This document shows, piece after piece, positions 53,183 to 61,146 of a stretch of DNA of 64,000 nucleotides. The stretch is from Bradyrhizobium sp. CSA207. Its GTDB lineage: Bacteria; Pseudomonadota; Alphaproteobacteria; Rhizobiales; Xanthobacteraceae. Each line of letters starts with the position of its first letter. Positions within the stretch are counted from its first letter, which is position 1. The stretch lies in the NCBI RefSeq assembly GCF_029051685.1, contig NZ_JAACFT010000012.1, forward strand, positions 124,001-188,000, written 5' to 3'. The position numbers were made by a program, and so were the translations under genes. The notes beneath the pieces are model-generated. The model saw nothing but the letters and a program-made list of their open reading frames with translations. It was not told the origin of the DNA and did not search any database.

Positions 53183-53247
53183 TTCAGGGAAATGCTCTCG
53201 CAAGGCCATGCGCGGACGGCCGCGAGCCAGGCCAGGATGATCCGGCG

Positions 53248-54177
53248 ATGAAGATCACCGAATATCTCAAGCCTGCCGGAACCGTCGTGTTCATCGTCGT
53301 GCTCGGCTTCGGCTATTATTTGTTCGAGCATCGGCATCGCCCCGAGGCGAAGGAAACGCCGGGCGAGGCGCTCGTCATCGTGACGAAGTCGACCAATGCC
53401 TGCTTCTCGGACCTCGTGCGGGTGACTGGCTTCTTCGTGCCGCGGCGCGAGGCCGTGGTCGTCGCCGAGCAGGAAGGATCCAGGGTTACGGACGTCTTCG
53501 TCACCGAAGGTGCGACCGTGACCGAAAATCAGGAGCTCGCGCGCCTGACCGCGCCGCCGCAGATTCCGGGCCAGCCCCAACGGCCCGGCCCGCAAGGCCC
53601 GATCTCGCTGAAGGCGCCCGCTCCGGGCCTCGTCACCGAAGTCCGCACCATCGTCGGCGCGCCGGCTTCGCCACAGGCTGGTCCGATGTTCCGCATCGCC
53701 GTCAACAACGAGATCGAACTCGACGCCCAGGTTCCGGCCGTGCACATGCCCAAGCTGAGCGCCGGCGCCACCGTTCGCATCAGCCGCGACGACGCGCCCG
53801 ACCTGATCGGGCGGGTCCGGCTGGTTGCTCCCGAAATCGACCGCACCACGCAGCTCGGCCGCGTCCGCATCAGCGTCACCAACAACCCCTCCCTGAAGAT
53901 CGGCACGTTCGCCCGCGCTTCCATCGACGCCAAACGAAGCTGCGGCGTCGCGGTGCCCAAGACCGCGATCGACCATCTCACCGTACAGGTGGTCAAAGGC
54001 AACACGATCGAGACGCGCAAGGTGCGGGTCGGACTGACGTCCGACAGCGCAACGGAAATCCTCGAAGGGGTCGCGGTCGGCGAAATCGTCGTGGCCGACG
54101 CCGGCTCTTCGCTGCATGACGGCGACCAGATCAAAACCATGTTCGCCGATGAACTCGATCGCACGCGGGTACGCTGA
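53248..54177 (+). CDS. RND efflux periplasmic adaptor (HlyD/MFP family)
   Basis: The 309-residue adaptor has an N-terminal membrane anchor (TVVFIVVLGFGYYLFEH, about residues 12-28), a biotinyl-lipoyl-like hairpin (VVVAEQEGSRVTDVFVTEGA and LKAPAPGLVTEVRTIVGAPA) and beta-barrel and membrane-proximal parts. It is shorter than AcrA because the coiled-coil arm is reduced to a Pro-rich loop (QIPGQPQRPGPQGP). ATG 53248 follows AGGA. Its stop overlaps the RND pump start as TGATG, so both are made together. Confidence 0.88.
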   Translation: MKITEYLKPAGTVVFIVVLGFGYYLFEHRHRPEAKETPGEALVIVTKSTNACFSDLVRVTGFFVPRREAVVVAEQEGSRVTDVFVTEGATVTENQELARLTAPPQIPGQPQRPGPQGPISLKAPAPGLVTEVRTIVGAPASPQAGPMFRIAVNNEIELDAQVPAVHMPKLSAGATVRISRDDAPDLIGRVRLVAPEIDRTTQLGRVRISVTNNPSLKIGTFARASIDAKRSCGVAVPKTAIDHLTVQVVKGNTIETRKVRVGLTSDSATEILEGVAVGEIVVADAGSSLHDGDQIKTMFADELDRTRVR

Positions 54178-57100
54178 TGGCTCTCAATATCTCGGCTTGG
54201 TCGATCCGCAATCCGCTGCCGTCGGTCGTCTTTTCGATCATCCTGCTGATCCTCGGCTGGGTCTCCTTCACCAAGCTCGCGGTGACGCGGCTGCCCTCGG
54301 CCGACATTCCCGTGATCTCGGTGGCGGTGTCGCAGTTCGGCGCCGCCCCCGCCGAACTCGAATCACAGGTCACCAAGACGGTTGAAGACGCGGTCTCCGG
54401 CGTCGAGGGCGTGCGGCACATCGCATCGTCGATCACCGACGGGCTGTCGGTCACGACCATTCAGTTTGCTCTGGAGACCAACACCGACCGCGCGCTCAAC
54501 GACGTCAAGGACGCGGTGACGCGCGTACGCTCGAACCTGCCGCAAAACGTCACCGAACCGCTGATCCAGCGCGTCGACGTCATCGGCCTGCCGATCGTCA
54601 CCTATGCCGCGATATCGCCCGGCAAGACGCCGGAGCAGCTCTCCTATTTCGTCGACGATGTGGTCAAGCGCGCACTCCAGGGCGTGCGCGGCGTCGCACA
54701 GGTCGAGCGCATCGGCGGTGTCGAGCGCGAGATCCTGGTTTCGCTCGATCCCGATCGCATGCAGGCAATGGGGCTCACCGCCGTCAATGTCAGCCAGAGC
54801 CTGCGCGGCACCAATGTCGACGTCGCCGGTGGACGCGCCGAGATCGGCAAGAACGACCAGGCGATTCGCACGCTGGCGGGCGCCAAGACGCTCGGCGACC
54901 TGACCGGCACCATGATCCCGCTGTTCGGCGGCGGCGAGGTCCGGCTCGACGATCTCGGCACCGTCACCGATACCATCGCCGACCGCCGCACCTTCGCCCG
55001 CTTCAACGGCGAGCCGGTGGTCGCGCTCGGCATCAAGCGTTCCAAGGGGGCCAGCGACGTCGTGGTCGCGGCCGCGGTGCAGAAGCGCATCGACGCGCTC
55101 AAGGCGTCCTATCCCGACGTCGACCTCAAGCTGATCGACACCTCCGTCGAATACACCAAGGGCAATTATACGGCAGCGATCTCGACCTTGTTCGAAGGCG
55201 CCATCCTCGCCGTCGTGATCGTGCTGTTGTTCCTGCGCGATGTGCGCGCCACCATCATCGCCGCGATCTCGTTGCCGCTGTCGATCTTCCCGGCGTTCTG
55301 GGCGATGGATATCCTCGGCTTCTCGCTCAACCTCGTCAGCTTCCTCGCCATCACGCTGTCGACGGGCATTCTGGTCGACGACGCCATCGTCGAGATCGAG
55401 AACATCGTGCGGCACATGAACATGGGCAAGTCGCCCTATCGTGCCGCGCTCGAAGCCGCCGACGAGATCGGGCTCGCTGTGATCGCAATCTCGCTCACGA
55501 TCATCGCGATCTTCGCGCCCGCCAGCTTCATGTCGGGCATCGCCGGACAGTTCTTCAAGCAGTTCGGCATCACCGTCTCGGTGCAGGTGTTCTTCTCGCT
55601 GCTCGCGGCGCGCTTCGTGACGCCGATGCTGGCGGCCTATTTCCTCAAGCACTCAAATCACCAGGAGCCGCCGCCGGGCCTGGTGCTGCGCAACTACCAC
55701 AAGATCGTGAAATGGTCGGTGAAGCATTATTTCATCACCGTGCTGATCGGCTTCGGCGTGTTCGCCGCCTCGATCTGGAGCATCACGCTGCTGCCGCAGG
55801 GCTTCCTGCCCGCGCAGGACAGCGCGCGCTCGCTGCTCGCGATCGAGTTGCCCCCCGGCACCCAGCTCTCCTATACCGAGAAGGTGACCGAGGACATCGT
55901 CGCGCGCCTGCGCAAGCGCTCCGAGGTGAAGAGCATCTTCGTCGACGGCGGCCGGGTCCCGCCGGGGACGCAGGAAGTGCGACGTGCGGCCCTGATCATC
56001 AACTACACACCCAAGGACGATCGCGACATCACCCAGCGCGAGCTCGAGTTCTCGATCAGCCAGGAACTGGAGAACATTCCCGACATCCGTTTCTGGTTTC
56101 TCGACGAGAACGGCCTGCGCGCGATCTCCCTGGTCGTGACTGGCGTCGACGCCAACATCGTCAACAACGTCGCGAGCGAGCTTGCGACGCAGATGAAGCG
56201 GATTCCGACCATCTCCAATGTGATCTCGGAAACCGCGCTGGAACGCCCCGAACTGCGCATCGAGCCGCGGGCCGATCTCGCCGCGCGGCTGGGCGTCTCG
56301 ACCGAAAGCCTGTCGCAGACCATCCGTGTCGCGACCATCGGCGATGTCGGTCCCGCGCTTGCCAAGTTCGACGTCGGCGACCGCCTGGTGCCGATCCGCG
56401 TGCAGCTCGAGGATGCCGCCCGCGGCAATCTCAGAACGCTCGAGCAGTTGCGCGTGCCGCTCGGCGAACACGGCGAGAAGGGCGGCGTGCCACTCTCGGT
56501 CATCGCCGACGTCAAGCTCGACCAGGGCCCGACCAGCATCAATCGCTACGATCGCGAGCGGCAGGCCACCGTCGCCGCCGACCTCGTCGGCTCCGCGGCG
56601 CTCGGCGACGCAACCAAGAAAATCTCCGACCTGCCGGTGATGAAGACCTTGCCCAAGGGCGTGAAGGTCAGCCCCTCAGGCGATGCCGAAAGCCTCAACG
56701 AACTCTCGGACGGCTTTGCCACCGCGATCACTGCGGGCCTGATGATGGTCTATGCGGTGCTGGTACTCTTGTTTGGCACCTTCCTGCAGCCGATCACCAT
56801 CCTGTTCTCGCTGCCGCTGTCGATCGGCGGCGCCATCGCAGCCCTGCTCATCACCGGCAAGCAGCTCACCACGCCGGTCTGGATCGGCATCCTGATGCTG
56901 ATGGGCATCGTCACCAAGAACGCGATCATGCTGGTGGAGTTCGCGATCGAAGCGATCCACGCCGGCAAGCCGCGTGAAGAAGCGATGATCGACGCCGGCA
57001 TGAAACGCGCCCGCCCGATCGTGATGACCACGATCGCGATGGCCGCAGGCATGATGCCGAGCGCGCTCGCAGTCGGCGCCGGCGGCGAGTTCCGCTCGCC

Positions 57101-57335
57101 AATGGCGCTCGCGGTGATCGGCGGCCTGATCTTCTCGACCATACTGTCACTGGTGTTCGTGCCGGCGATGTTCATGGTGATGGACGATCTCGGCGCCCTG
57201 ATCTGGCGCTTCGGCAAGCGACTGATCGTGCACAGCGAGGACGCCGAGGCCGACGATCACCACGCGGCTCCGCCAGCCGGCGCAAAGCCCGCGGCAGCGG
57301 CGCCGAAGAGCATCGCGCACCCTGCGGCGGAGTAG
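54177..57335 (+). CDS. RND-family efflux pump (AcrB/MexB type)
   Basis: The 1052-residue inner-membrane proton-driven exporter has twelve membrane segments in two halves, each followed by a large periplasmic loop. It starts SIRNPLPSVVFSIILLILGW; helix 4 carries the proton-relay Asp pair in GILVDDAIVEIENIV (about residues 400-401), and Lys in MGIVTKNAIMLVEF (about 913) is the helix 10 partner. The C-terminus is Ala/Pro-rich. No outer-membrane TolC-type gene follows, so it would use one encoded elsewhere. Substrates are unknown. Confidence 0.94.
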   Translation: MALNISAWSIRNPLPSVVFSIILLILGWVSFTKLAVTRLPSADIPVISVAVSQFGAAPAELESQVTKTVEDAVSGVEGVRHIASSITDGLSVTTIQFALETNTDRALNDVKDAVTRVRSNLPQNVTEPLIQRVDVIGLPIVTYAAISPGKTPEQLSYFVDDVVKRALQGVRGVAQVERIGGVEREILVSLDPDRMQAMGLTAVNVSQSLRGTNVDVAGGRAEIGKNDQAIRTLAGAKTLGDLTGTMIPLFGGGEVRLDDLGTVTDTIADRRTFARFNGEPVVALGIKRSKGASDVVVAAAVQKRIDALKASYPDVDLKLIDTSVEYTKGNYTAAISTLFEGAILAVVIVLLFLRDVRATIIAAISLPLSIFPAFWAMDILGFSLNLVSFLAITLSTGILVDDAIVEIENIVRHMNMGKSPYRAALEAADEIGLAVIAISLTIIAIFAPASFMSGIAGQFFKQFGITVSVQVFFSLLAARFVTPMLAAYFLKHSNHQEPPPGLVLRNYHKIVKWSVKHYFITVLIGFGVFAASIWSITLLPQGFLPAQDSARSLLAIELPPGTQLSYTEKVTEDIVARLRKRSEVKSIFVDGGRVPPGTQEVRRAALIINYTPKDDRDITQRELEFSISQELENIPDIRFWFLDENGLRAISLVVTGVDANIVNNVASELATQMKRIPTISNVISETALERPELRIEPRADLAARLGVSTESLSQTIRVATIGDVGPALAKFDVGDRLVPIRVQLEDAARGNLRTLEQLRVPLGEHGEKGGVPLSVIADVKLDQGPTSINRYDRERQATVAADLVGSAALGDATKKISDLPVMKTLPKGVKVSPSGDAESLNELSDGFATAITAGLMMVYAVLVLLFGTFLQPITILFSLPLSIGGAIAALLITGKQLTTPVWIGILMLMGIVTKNAIMLVEFAIEAIHAGKPREEAMIDAGMKRARPIVMTTIAMAAGMMPSALAVGAGGEFRSPMALAVIGGLIFSTILSLVFVPAMFMVMDDLGALIWRFGKRLIVHSEDAEADDHHAAPPAGAKPAAAAPKSIAHPAAE

Positions 57336-57400
57336 AAATTGGGCGATCAGGCCCTGAGCCCCATCTGGCGAATATCGGCTTCCCGCGCTATCTTAAGAGC

Positions 57401-57640
57401 ATGACATTCACACGCATCACGATTGACCCCGCTGTCTGCACCGGCAAGCCCTGTGTCCGTGGGCTGCGGTTTCCGGTCGCCCGGCTGCTCGGCCTTTTGG
57501 CGGCTGGCGAAACTCGGGAATCTGTCTTGAAGGACTACCCGTACCTCGAAAGCGAAGACATTGATGAAGCCTTGCGCTACGCGGCATTCCTCGCAGAGGA
57601 TGAAGCTGTTGAGCTCAGGCCAACCGTACCGGCAAAGTGA
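57401..57640 (+). CDS. DUF433 family antitoxin
   Basis: The 79-residue protein has the DUF433 pattern ITIDPAVCTGKPCVRGLRFP (residues 6-25) followed by VARLLGLLAAGETRESVLKD and YPYLESEDIDEALRYAAFLA, a helix-turn-helix-like fold. DUF433 proteins are typical antitoxin partners of DUF5615 PIN-like toxins. The stop overlaps the GTG start of the next gene, so the two are translationally coupled, with the antitoxin first, as usual for type II systems. Confidence 0.88.
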   Translation: MTFTRITIDPAVCTGKPCVRGLRFPVARLLGLLAAGETRESVLKDYPYLESEDIDEALRYAAFLAEDEAVELRPTVPAK

Positions 57641-58002
57641 AATTCCTTGTCGACATGCCACTCTCGCCAACATTGTCGGGTTGGCTGACGGAACTGGGGC
57701 ACGACGCCGTCCATGCATCCGAGATCGGCCTTCACGCTGCCAGCGATGTAGAAATCATCGAGCGAGCCAGGCACGAGGCTCGTACCGTCGTCACCGCAGA
57801 CCTTGATTACCCTCGCCTGATTGCGACCGCGGCCAGCGATAGCCCCAGCCTCATTCTTTTTCGGAGTGGCGACTGGGCAGAAGCCAATGTCCGATCCCGA
57901 CTAGCCGAGGTGCTGTCCGCCCTGACAGAGAACGAGATACAGGGCAGTATCATTACCATCGACCGAGATCGTGTCCGGCGACGCAGACTTCCGATCGCTT
58001 GA
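57637..58002 (+). CDS. DUF5615 PIN-like toxin
   Basis: The 121-residue protein begins KFLVDMPLSPTLSGWLTELG with the first acidic residue of a PIN-like nuclease site, then HAASDVEIIERARHEARTVV and TADLDYPRLIATA with further acidic residues. This is the Mut7-C-like PIN variant of DUF5615. Its presumed action is RNA cleavage when the upstream DUF433 antitoxin is lost. It starts with GTG overlapping the antitoxin stop by four bases. Activity is not known; many such pairs are untested. Confidence 0.85.
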   Translation: MKFLVDMPLSPTLSGWLTELGHDAVHASEIGLHAASDVEIIERARHEARTVVTADLDYPRLIATAASDSPSLILFRSGDWAEANVRSRLAEVLSALTENEIQGSIITIDRDRVRRRRLPIA

Positions 58003-58005
58003 TCC

Positions 58006-58680
58006 CTACTCGTTCCGCGCGATCGCCGTCAGCTTGGTCATATTCCTCAGTAGGATGCGGCCGCGCTGGAGATCGAGGATCGCTTCCTTGCGCCAGGCCT
58101 GGAGCTGGCGGTTGACGCTTTCGCGGGCAGCGCCGACGAAAACGCCGAGCTGTTCCTGCGAGATGTGCACCTCAGAGCCGAAATCGGCGGCGAGGGCGCA
58201 GAGCCGCCGGGCCAGCCGCACCGGCAGCGGTTGCAGCATGGATTCTTCCATACGCTCGCTCTGCCAGCGGATGCGCTGGCAGAGCAGCGCGATGATCTTG
58301 ATCGCGACCTTCGGCTCACGCTCGAGGAAGGCGAGAAAGTCTTCGCGCCGCAGCACGAACAGCTCGCTGGCTTCGCCGGCGGTCGCGTCGGCCGTGCGGC
58401 TCTGGCTGTCCAGCACCGCAACCTCGCCGAACAGGTCGCCCGGGCCCATGAAGTTCAGGGTCAGCCGGCTGCCGTCGGCGGCGCCGGTCTCGATCCGGAC
58501 CTGGCCGCGGCGCACGCCGAACAGCGCATCACCCGGATCGCCCTTCTGGAACAGCACCTCGCCGTTCGCCAGGTGCTGGGTGTGGCAGAGATTGGCCAAC
58601 CGCTGGAGTTCGTCCGCGCCGAGATCCGCGAACATCGCGTTCATTTTCAGGATGACCGCAAATTCGGCCTGCTTGCTCAT
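58006..58680 (-). CDS. Crp/Fnr-family regulator, predicted to bind cAMP
   Basis: The 224-residue protein has an N-terminal cyclic-nucleotide domain (GDLFGEVAVLDSQSRTADAT, with Glu86 and Arg95-Thr96 at the cAMP-contact places) and a C-terminal winged helix with ISQEQLGVFVGAARESVNRQ. Its recognition helix keeps the RExVxR pattern (Arg186, Glu187, Arg191) of E. coli CRP, which reads TGTGA. There is no Fnr-type Cys cluster. A near-perfect CRP box stands 92 bp upstream of its start, so it may autoregulate. It converges with the DUF5615 gene. Confidence 0.9.
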   Translation of the reverse strand: MSKQAEFAVILKMNAMFADLGADELQRLANLCHTQHLANGEVLFQKGDPGDALFGVRRGQVRIETGAADGSRLTLNFMGPGDLFGEVAVLDSQSRTADATAGEASELFVLRREDFLAFLEREPKVAIKIIALLCQRIRWQSERMEESMLQPLPVRLARRLCALAADFGSEVHISQEQLGVFVGAARESVNRQLQAWRKEAILDLQRGRILLRNMTKLTAIARNE

Positions 58681-58772
58681 TTCAATGTCCTTGTGAATTT
58701 CCTTAAGCCAGTTTCCCTGGCAAATCGCTTGGAACCATCAACGTCAGAATCGCGTAAAACCGCGCCGGAGAA

Positions 58773-58788
58773 GTGTGTCACAAGTCAC
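58773..58788. promoter_or_regulatory. CRP-type binding site TGTGT-N6-TCACA
   Basis: The 16-mer TGTGTCACAAGTCACA matches the CRP consensus TGTGA-N6-TCACA at nine of ten positions. It lies 92 bp upstream of the Crp-type gene and 129 bp upstream of the AsmA gene, and could serve both. Confidence 0.65.
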
Positions 58789-58917
58789 ATAACTTTGCAG
58801 CACCCCCGGATTATTTTTAGCCGCTTGGAGCGGCTTCCCGGCCCGGGCTAAACTCACGCGCGAGGGACGGGTGACCGGCCGGCTTCGGCACCGCCTGTCC
58901 ATCGTTGGAAAGTCGAC

Positions 58918-60981
58918 ATGAGAGCAGTCAAATTCGCCGGCGCGGCGATAGCCGCCGTCATCATCGCGATCGCGCTTCTCCTCGTGGTCGGGATTCCCTC
59001 GGGTTTCCTGACCTCGACGATCGCAGCGCAAGTCGAGAAGGCAACCGGTTATCGGCTGACGATCGACGGCACCACGAAGATCAGCCTGTGGCCGACGCTG
59101 AACGTGACGCTGAACGACCTGACGCTTCAGGATCCGAAGGACCGCAGCGGCATCACACGCCTGACCATCGACAGCGTGCAGGCCGAGATGTCGCTCTCCA
59201 GCGTGTGGTCGGGCCGCCCGAAGATCACCGACCTCGTCGTCACCCATCCCGTGCTCTACCAGCCGCTGCTGCGCGAACGGCTGCCGAATGCCGATTCGTC
59301 GCCAAAGCTGCTCGCGATTGACATGGCCGGCGCGAGCATCGACCGCGTCAAAATCGTCGACGGCGAAATCGCCTTCGCGCGCGTACGCGATCGCGCCGAG
59401 GGCCGCGTTAGCGCCATCAACGCCGACGCCGTCACGGGCCCTGATCGCAAGGTCGACATCACCGGCACCGCACGTGCGGGCGACCACGCCGTCAAGTTCG
59501 ACATCAAGGCGACGACGCCGGCGCCGCCGATCGATCGGCCGACGATCCCGGTCGATTTCGCCATCGACATGCCCGACGTGCTGAAATCTCAGCTCTCCGG
59601 ACGTGCCGAGATCCGGCTCAATGGATCCATCGTGATGTTCAATGCCGTCAATGGCACGCTTGGCGATGGCGCGTTCAACGGCTGGGCCTCGGTCGACATC
59701 GCGAGCAAGCCCCTGGTCAAGGTCGATCTCGACTTCCAGCGGCTCGCGTTTCCATTGTCGAAATCGCCCGACGGCGCGTCCGGGCAGCCCTGGAGCAATG
59801 CGCCGATCGACCTCTCGGGGCTCAATTACGTCGACGCGCAAGTCAGGATCTCGGCGAACGAAGCCGTCATCGGCGAGGCGCGCTTCGCGCCGCTCGCGCT
59901 CGATGCAAAGCTCGCGGGCGGCGTGCTGAAGGCCGGCACCGCCAATCTCGGCGCCTATGGCGGCCAGGTCTCGGGCGAGGTGATCCTGGATGCGACCAGC
60001 GGCGCACCGAGCTTTGCCATGCATTCCGACCTCGCTGGCGTTCGCGCGCTGCCGCTGCTTCAGGGTCTTGCCGAGTTCGACCGCATCGACGGCAAGCTGC
60101 AAGCCAAGCTCGCACTACGCAGTGCCGGCACCAGCCAGCGCGCGCTGATGGCCAACATGCAAGGCACGGCCTTCGTCAATTTCCAGGATGGCGCCATCCG
60201 CGGCATCAATGTCGCGCAGATGATCCGCTCGCTGACATCGGGCACGCTGTCCGGCTGGCAGGAAAACCAGAATCCCAGCCAGGAGCAGAGTACGGATTTG
60301 TCGCAGCTCTCCGCCTCCTTTCGCATCGACAAGGGCCAGGCGGTGACGACCGATCTCAATCTGATCGGCCCGCTGGTGCGCGTGACCGGCGCCGGCACCA
60401 TCGCCCTCGACACCAAGATGATGGGCTTCCGCGTCGAGCCGAAGCTGGTGATGACGACCGAAGGCCAGGGCCGCAACTCCGAACCGGTCGGCTTCGGCAT
60501 TCCCGTGATGATCCAGGGCTCCTGGTCGCAGCCGCGGATCTATCCGGATATGGCCGGCATGCTCGACAATCCGGACGCCGCCTATGCCAAGCTGCGCGAC
60601 ATGGGCAAGGGCCTGTTCGGCGCGGATGGCGCCGGGCTCGCCAATATCTTGGGCGGGCTCGGCGGCGCTTCGCCGGGTGGCGGCAATGCGGCTGGCAATG
60701 CCAATCCGCAAACGCAGCAGCCCGGGCAGAACAATCCGCTCGGAGGCCCGCTGGGCGAGGCGATCGGCAATCTGATCCAGCAGGGACTCTCCGGCGGCGC
60801 TGCAACTGGCGCGGGCACCGGCACTGGTACCGCCACCGGCCGGAGCCGCAGCCTGCCCGCTACGCCGTCCACGCCGGCACCGCAGGCCTCGCCGGCGCCT
60901 CCCGCCCAGGCGGATCCGCCGGTTGCGCAGCAGGACAGCCAGCCGATGAACGACGTGCTGCGACAGCTCTTCAATCGGTGA
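58918..60981 (+). CDS. AsmA-family envelope protein
   Basis: The 687-residue protein has an N-terminal membrane anchor (FAGAAIAAVIIAIALLLVV, residues 6-24) and a long periplasmic part with AsmA features: ATGYRLTIDGTTKISLWPTL, VTLNDLTLQDP, ISLDLSGLNY-like and the C-terminal RDGAIRGINVAQMIRS-type stretch (seen as FQDGAIRGINVAQMIR). The last 120 residues are Gly/Pro/Ala/Gln-rich low complexity ending NDVLRQLFNR. AsmA-like proteins are thought to move phospholipids to or organise the outer membrane. It is divergent from the Crp-type gene. Confidence 0.88.
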   Translation: MRAVKFAGAAIAAVIIAIALLLVVGIPSGFLTSTIAAQVEKATGYRLTIDGTTKISLWPTLNVTLNDLTLQDPKDRSGITRLTIDSVQAEMSLSSVWSGRPKITDLVVTHPVLYQPLLRERLPNADSSPKLLAIDMAGASIDRVKIVDGEIAFARVRDRAEGRVSAINADAVTGPDRKVDITGTARAGDHAVKFDIKATTPAPPIDRPTIPVDFAIDMPDVLKSQLSGRAEIRLNGSIVMFNAVNGTLGDGAFNGWASVDIASKPLVKVDLDFQRLAFPLSKSPDGASGQPWSNAPIDLSGLNYVDAQVRISANEAVIGEARFAPLALDAKLAGGVLKAGTANLGAYGGQVSGEVILDATSGAPSFAMHSDLAGVRALPLLQGLAEFDRIDGKLQAKLALRSAGTSQRALMANMQGTAFVNFQDGAIRGINVAQMIRSLTSGTLSGWQENQNPSQEQSTDLSQLSASFRIDKGQAVTTDLNLIGPLVRVTGAGTIALDTKMMGFRVEPKLVMTTEGQGRNSEPVGFGIPVMIQGSWSQPRIYPDMAGMLDNPDAAYAKLRDMGKGLFGADGAGLANILGGLGGASPGGGNAAGNANPQTQQPGQNNPLGGPLGEAIGNLIQQGLSGGAATGAGTGTGTATGRSRSLPATPSTPAPQASPAPPAQADPPVAQQDSQPMNDVLRQLFNR

Positions 60982-61146
60982 TCTCCCGCTGCGACAATTC
61001 ACCACCCTGCCGGGCCGACTTCGCCGCCCGCAGCGGGTAACCACGCCCGGCGCTCGACCGGTCCCTCGGCCCAAATTGTGGTAGAAGGGCGCTCGGGCTC
61101 GTACGGCCCGTAGCGCTGGCGTCGGTCGTGGCGCGAGAGGATCCGG

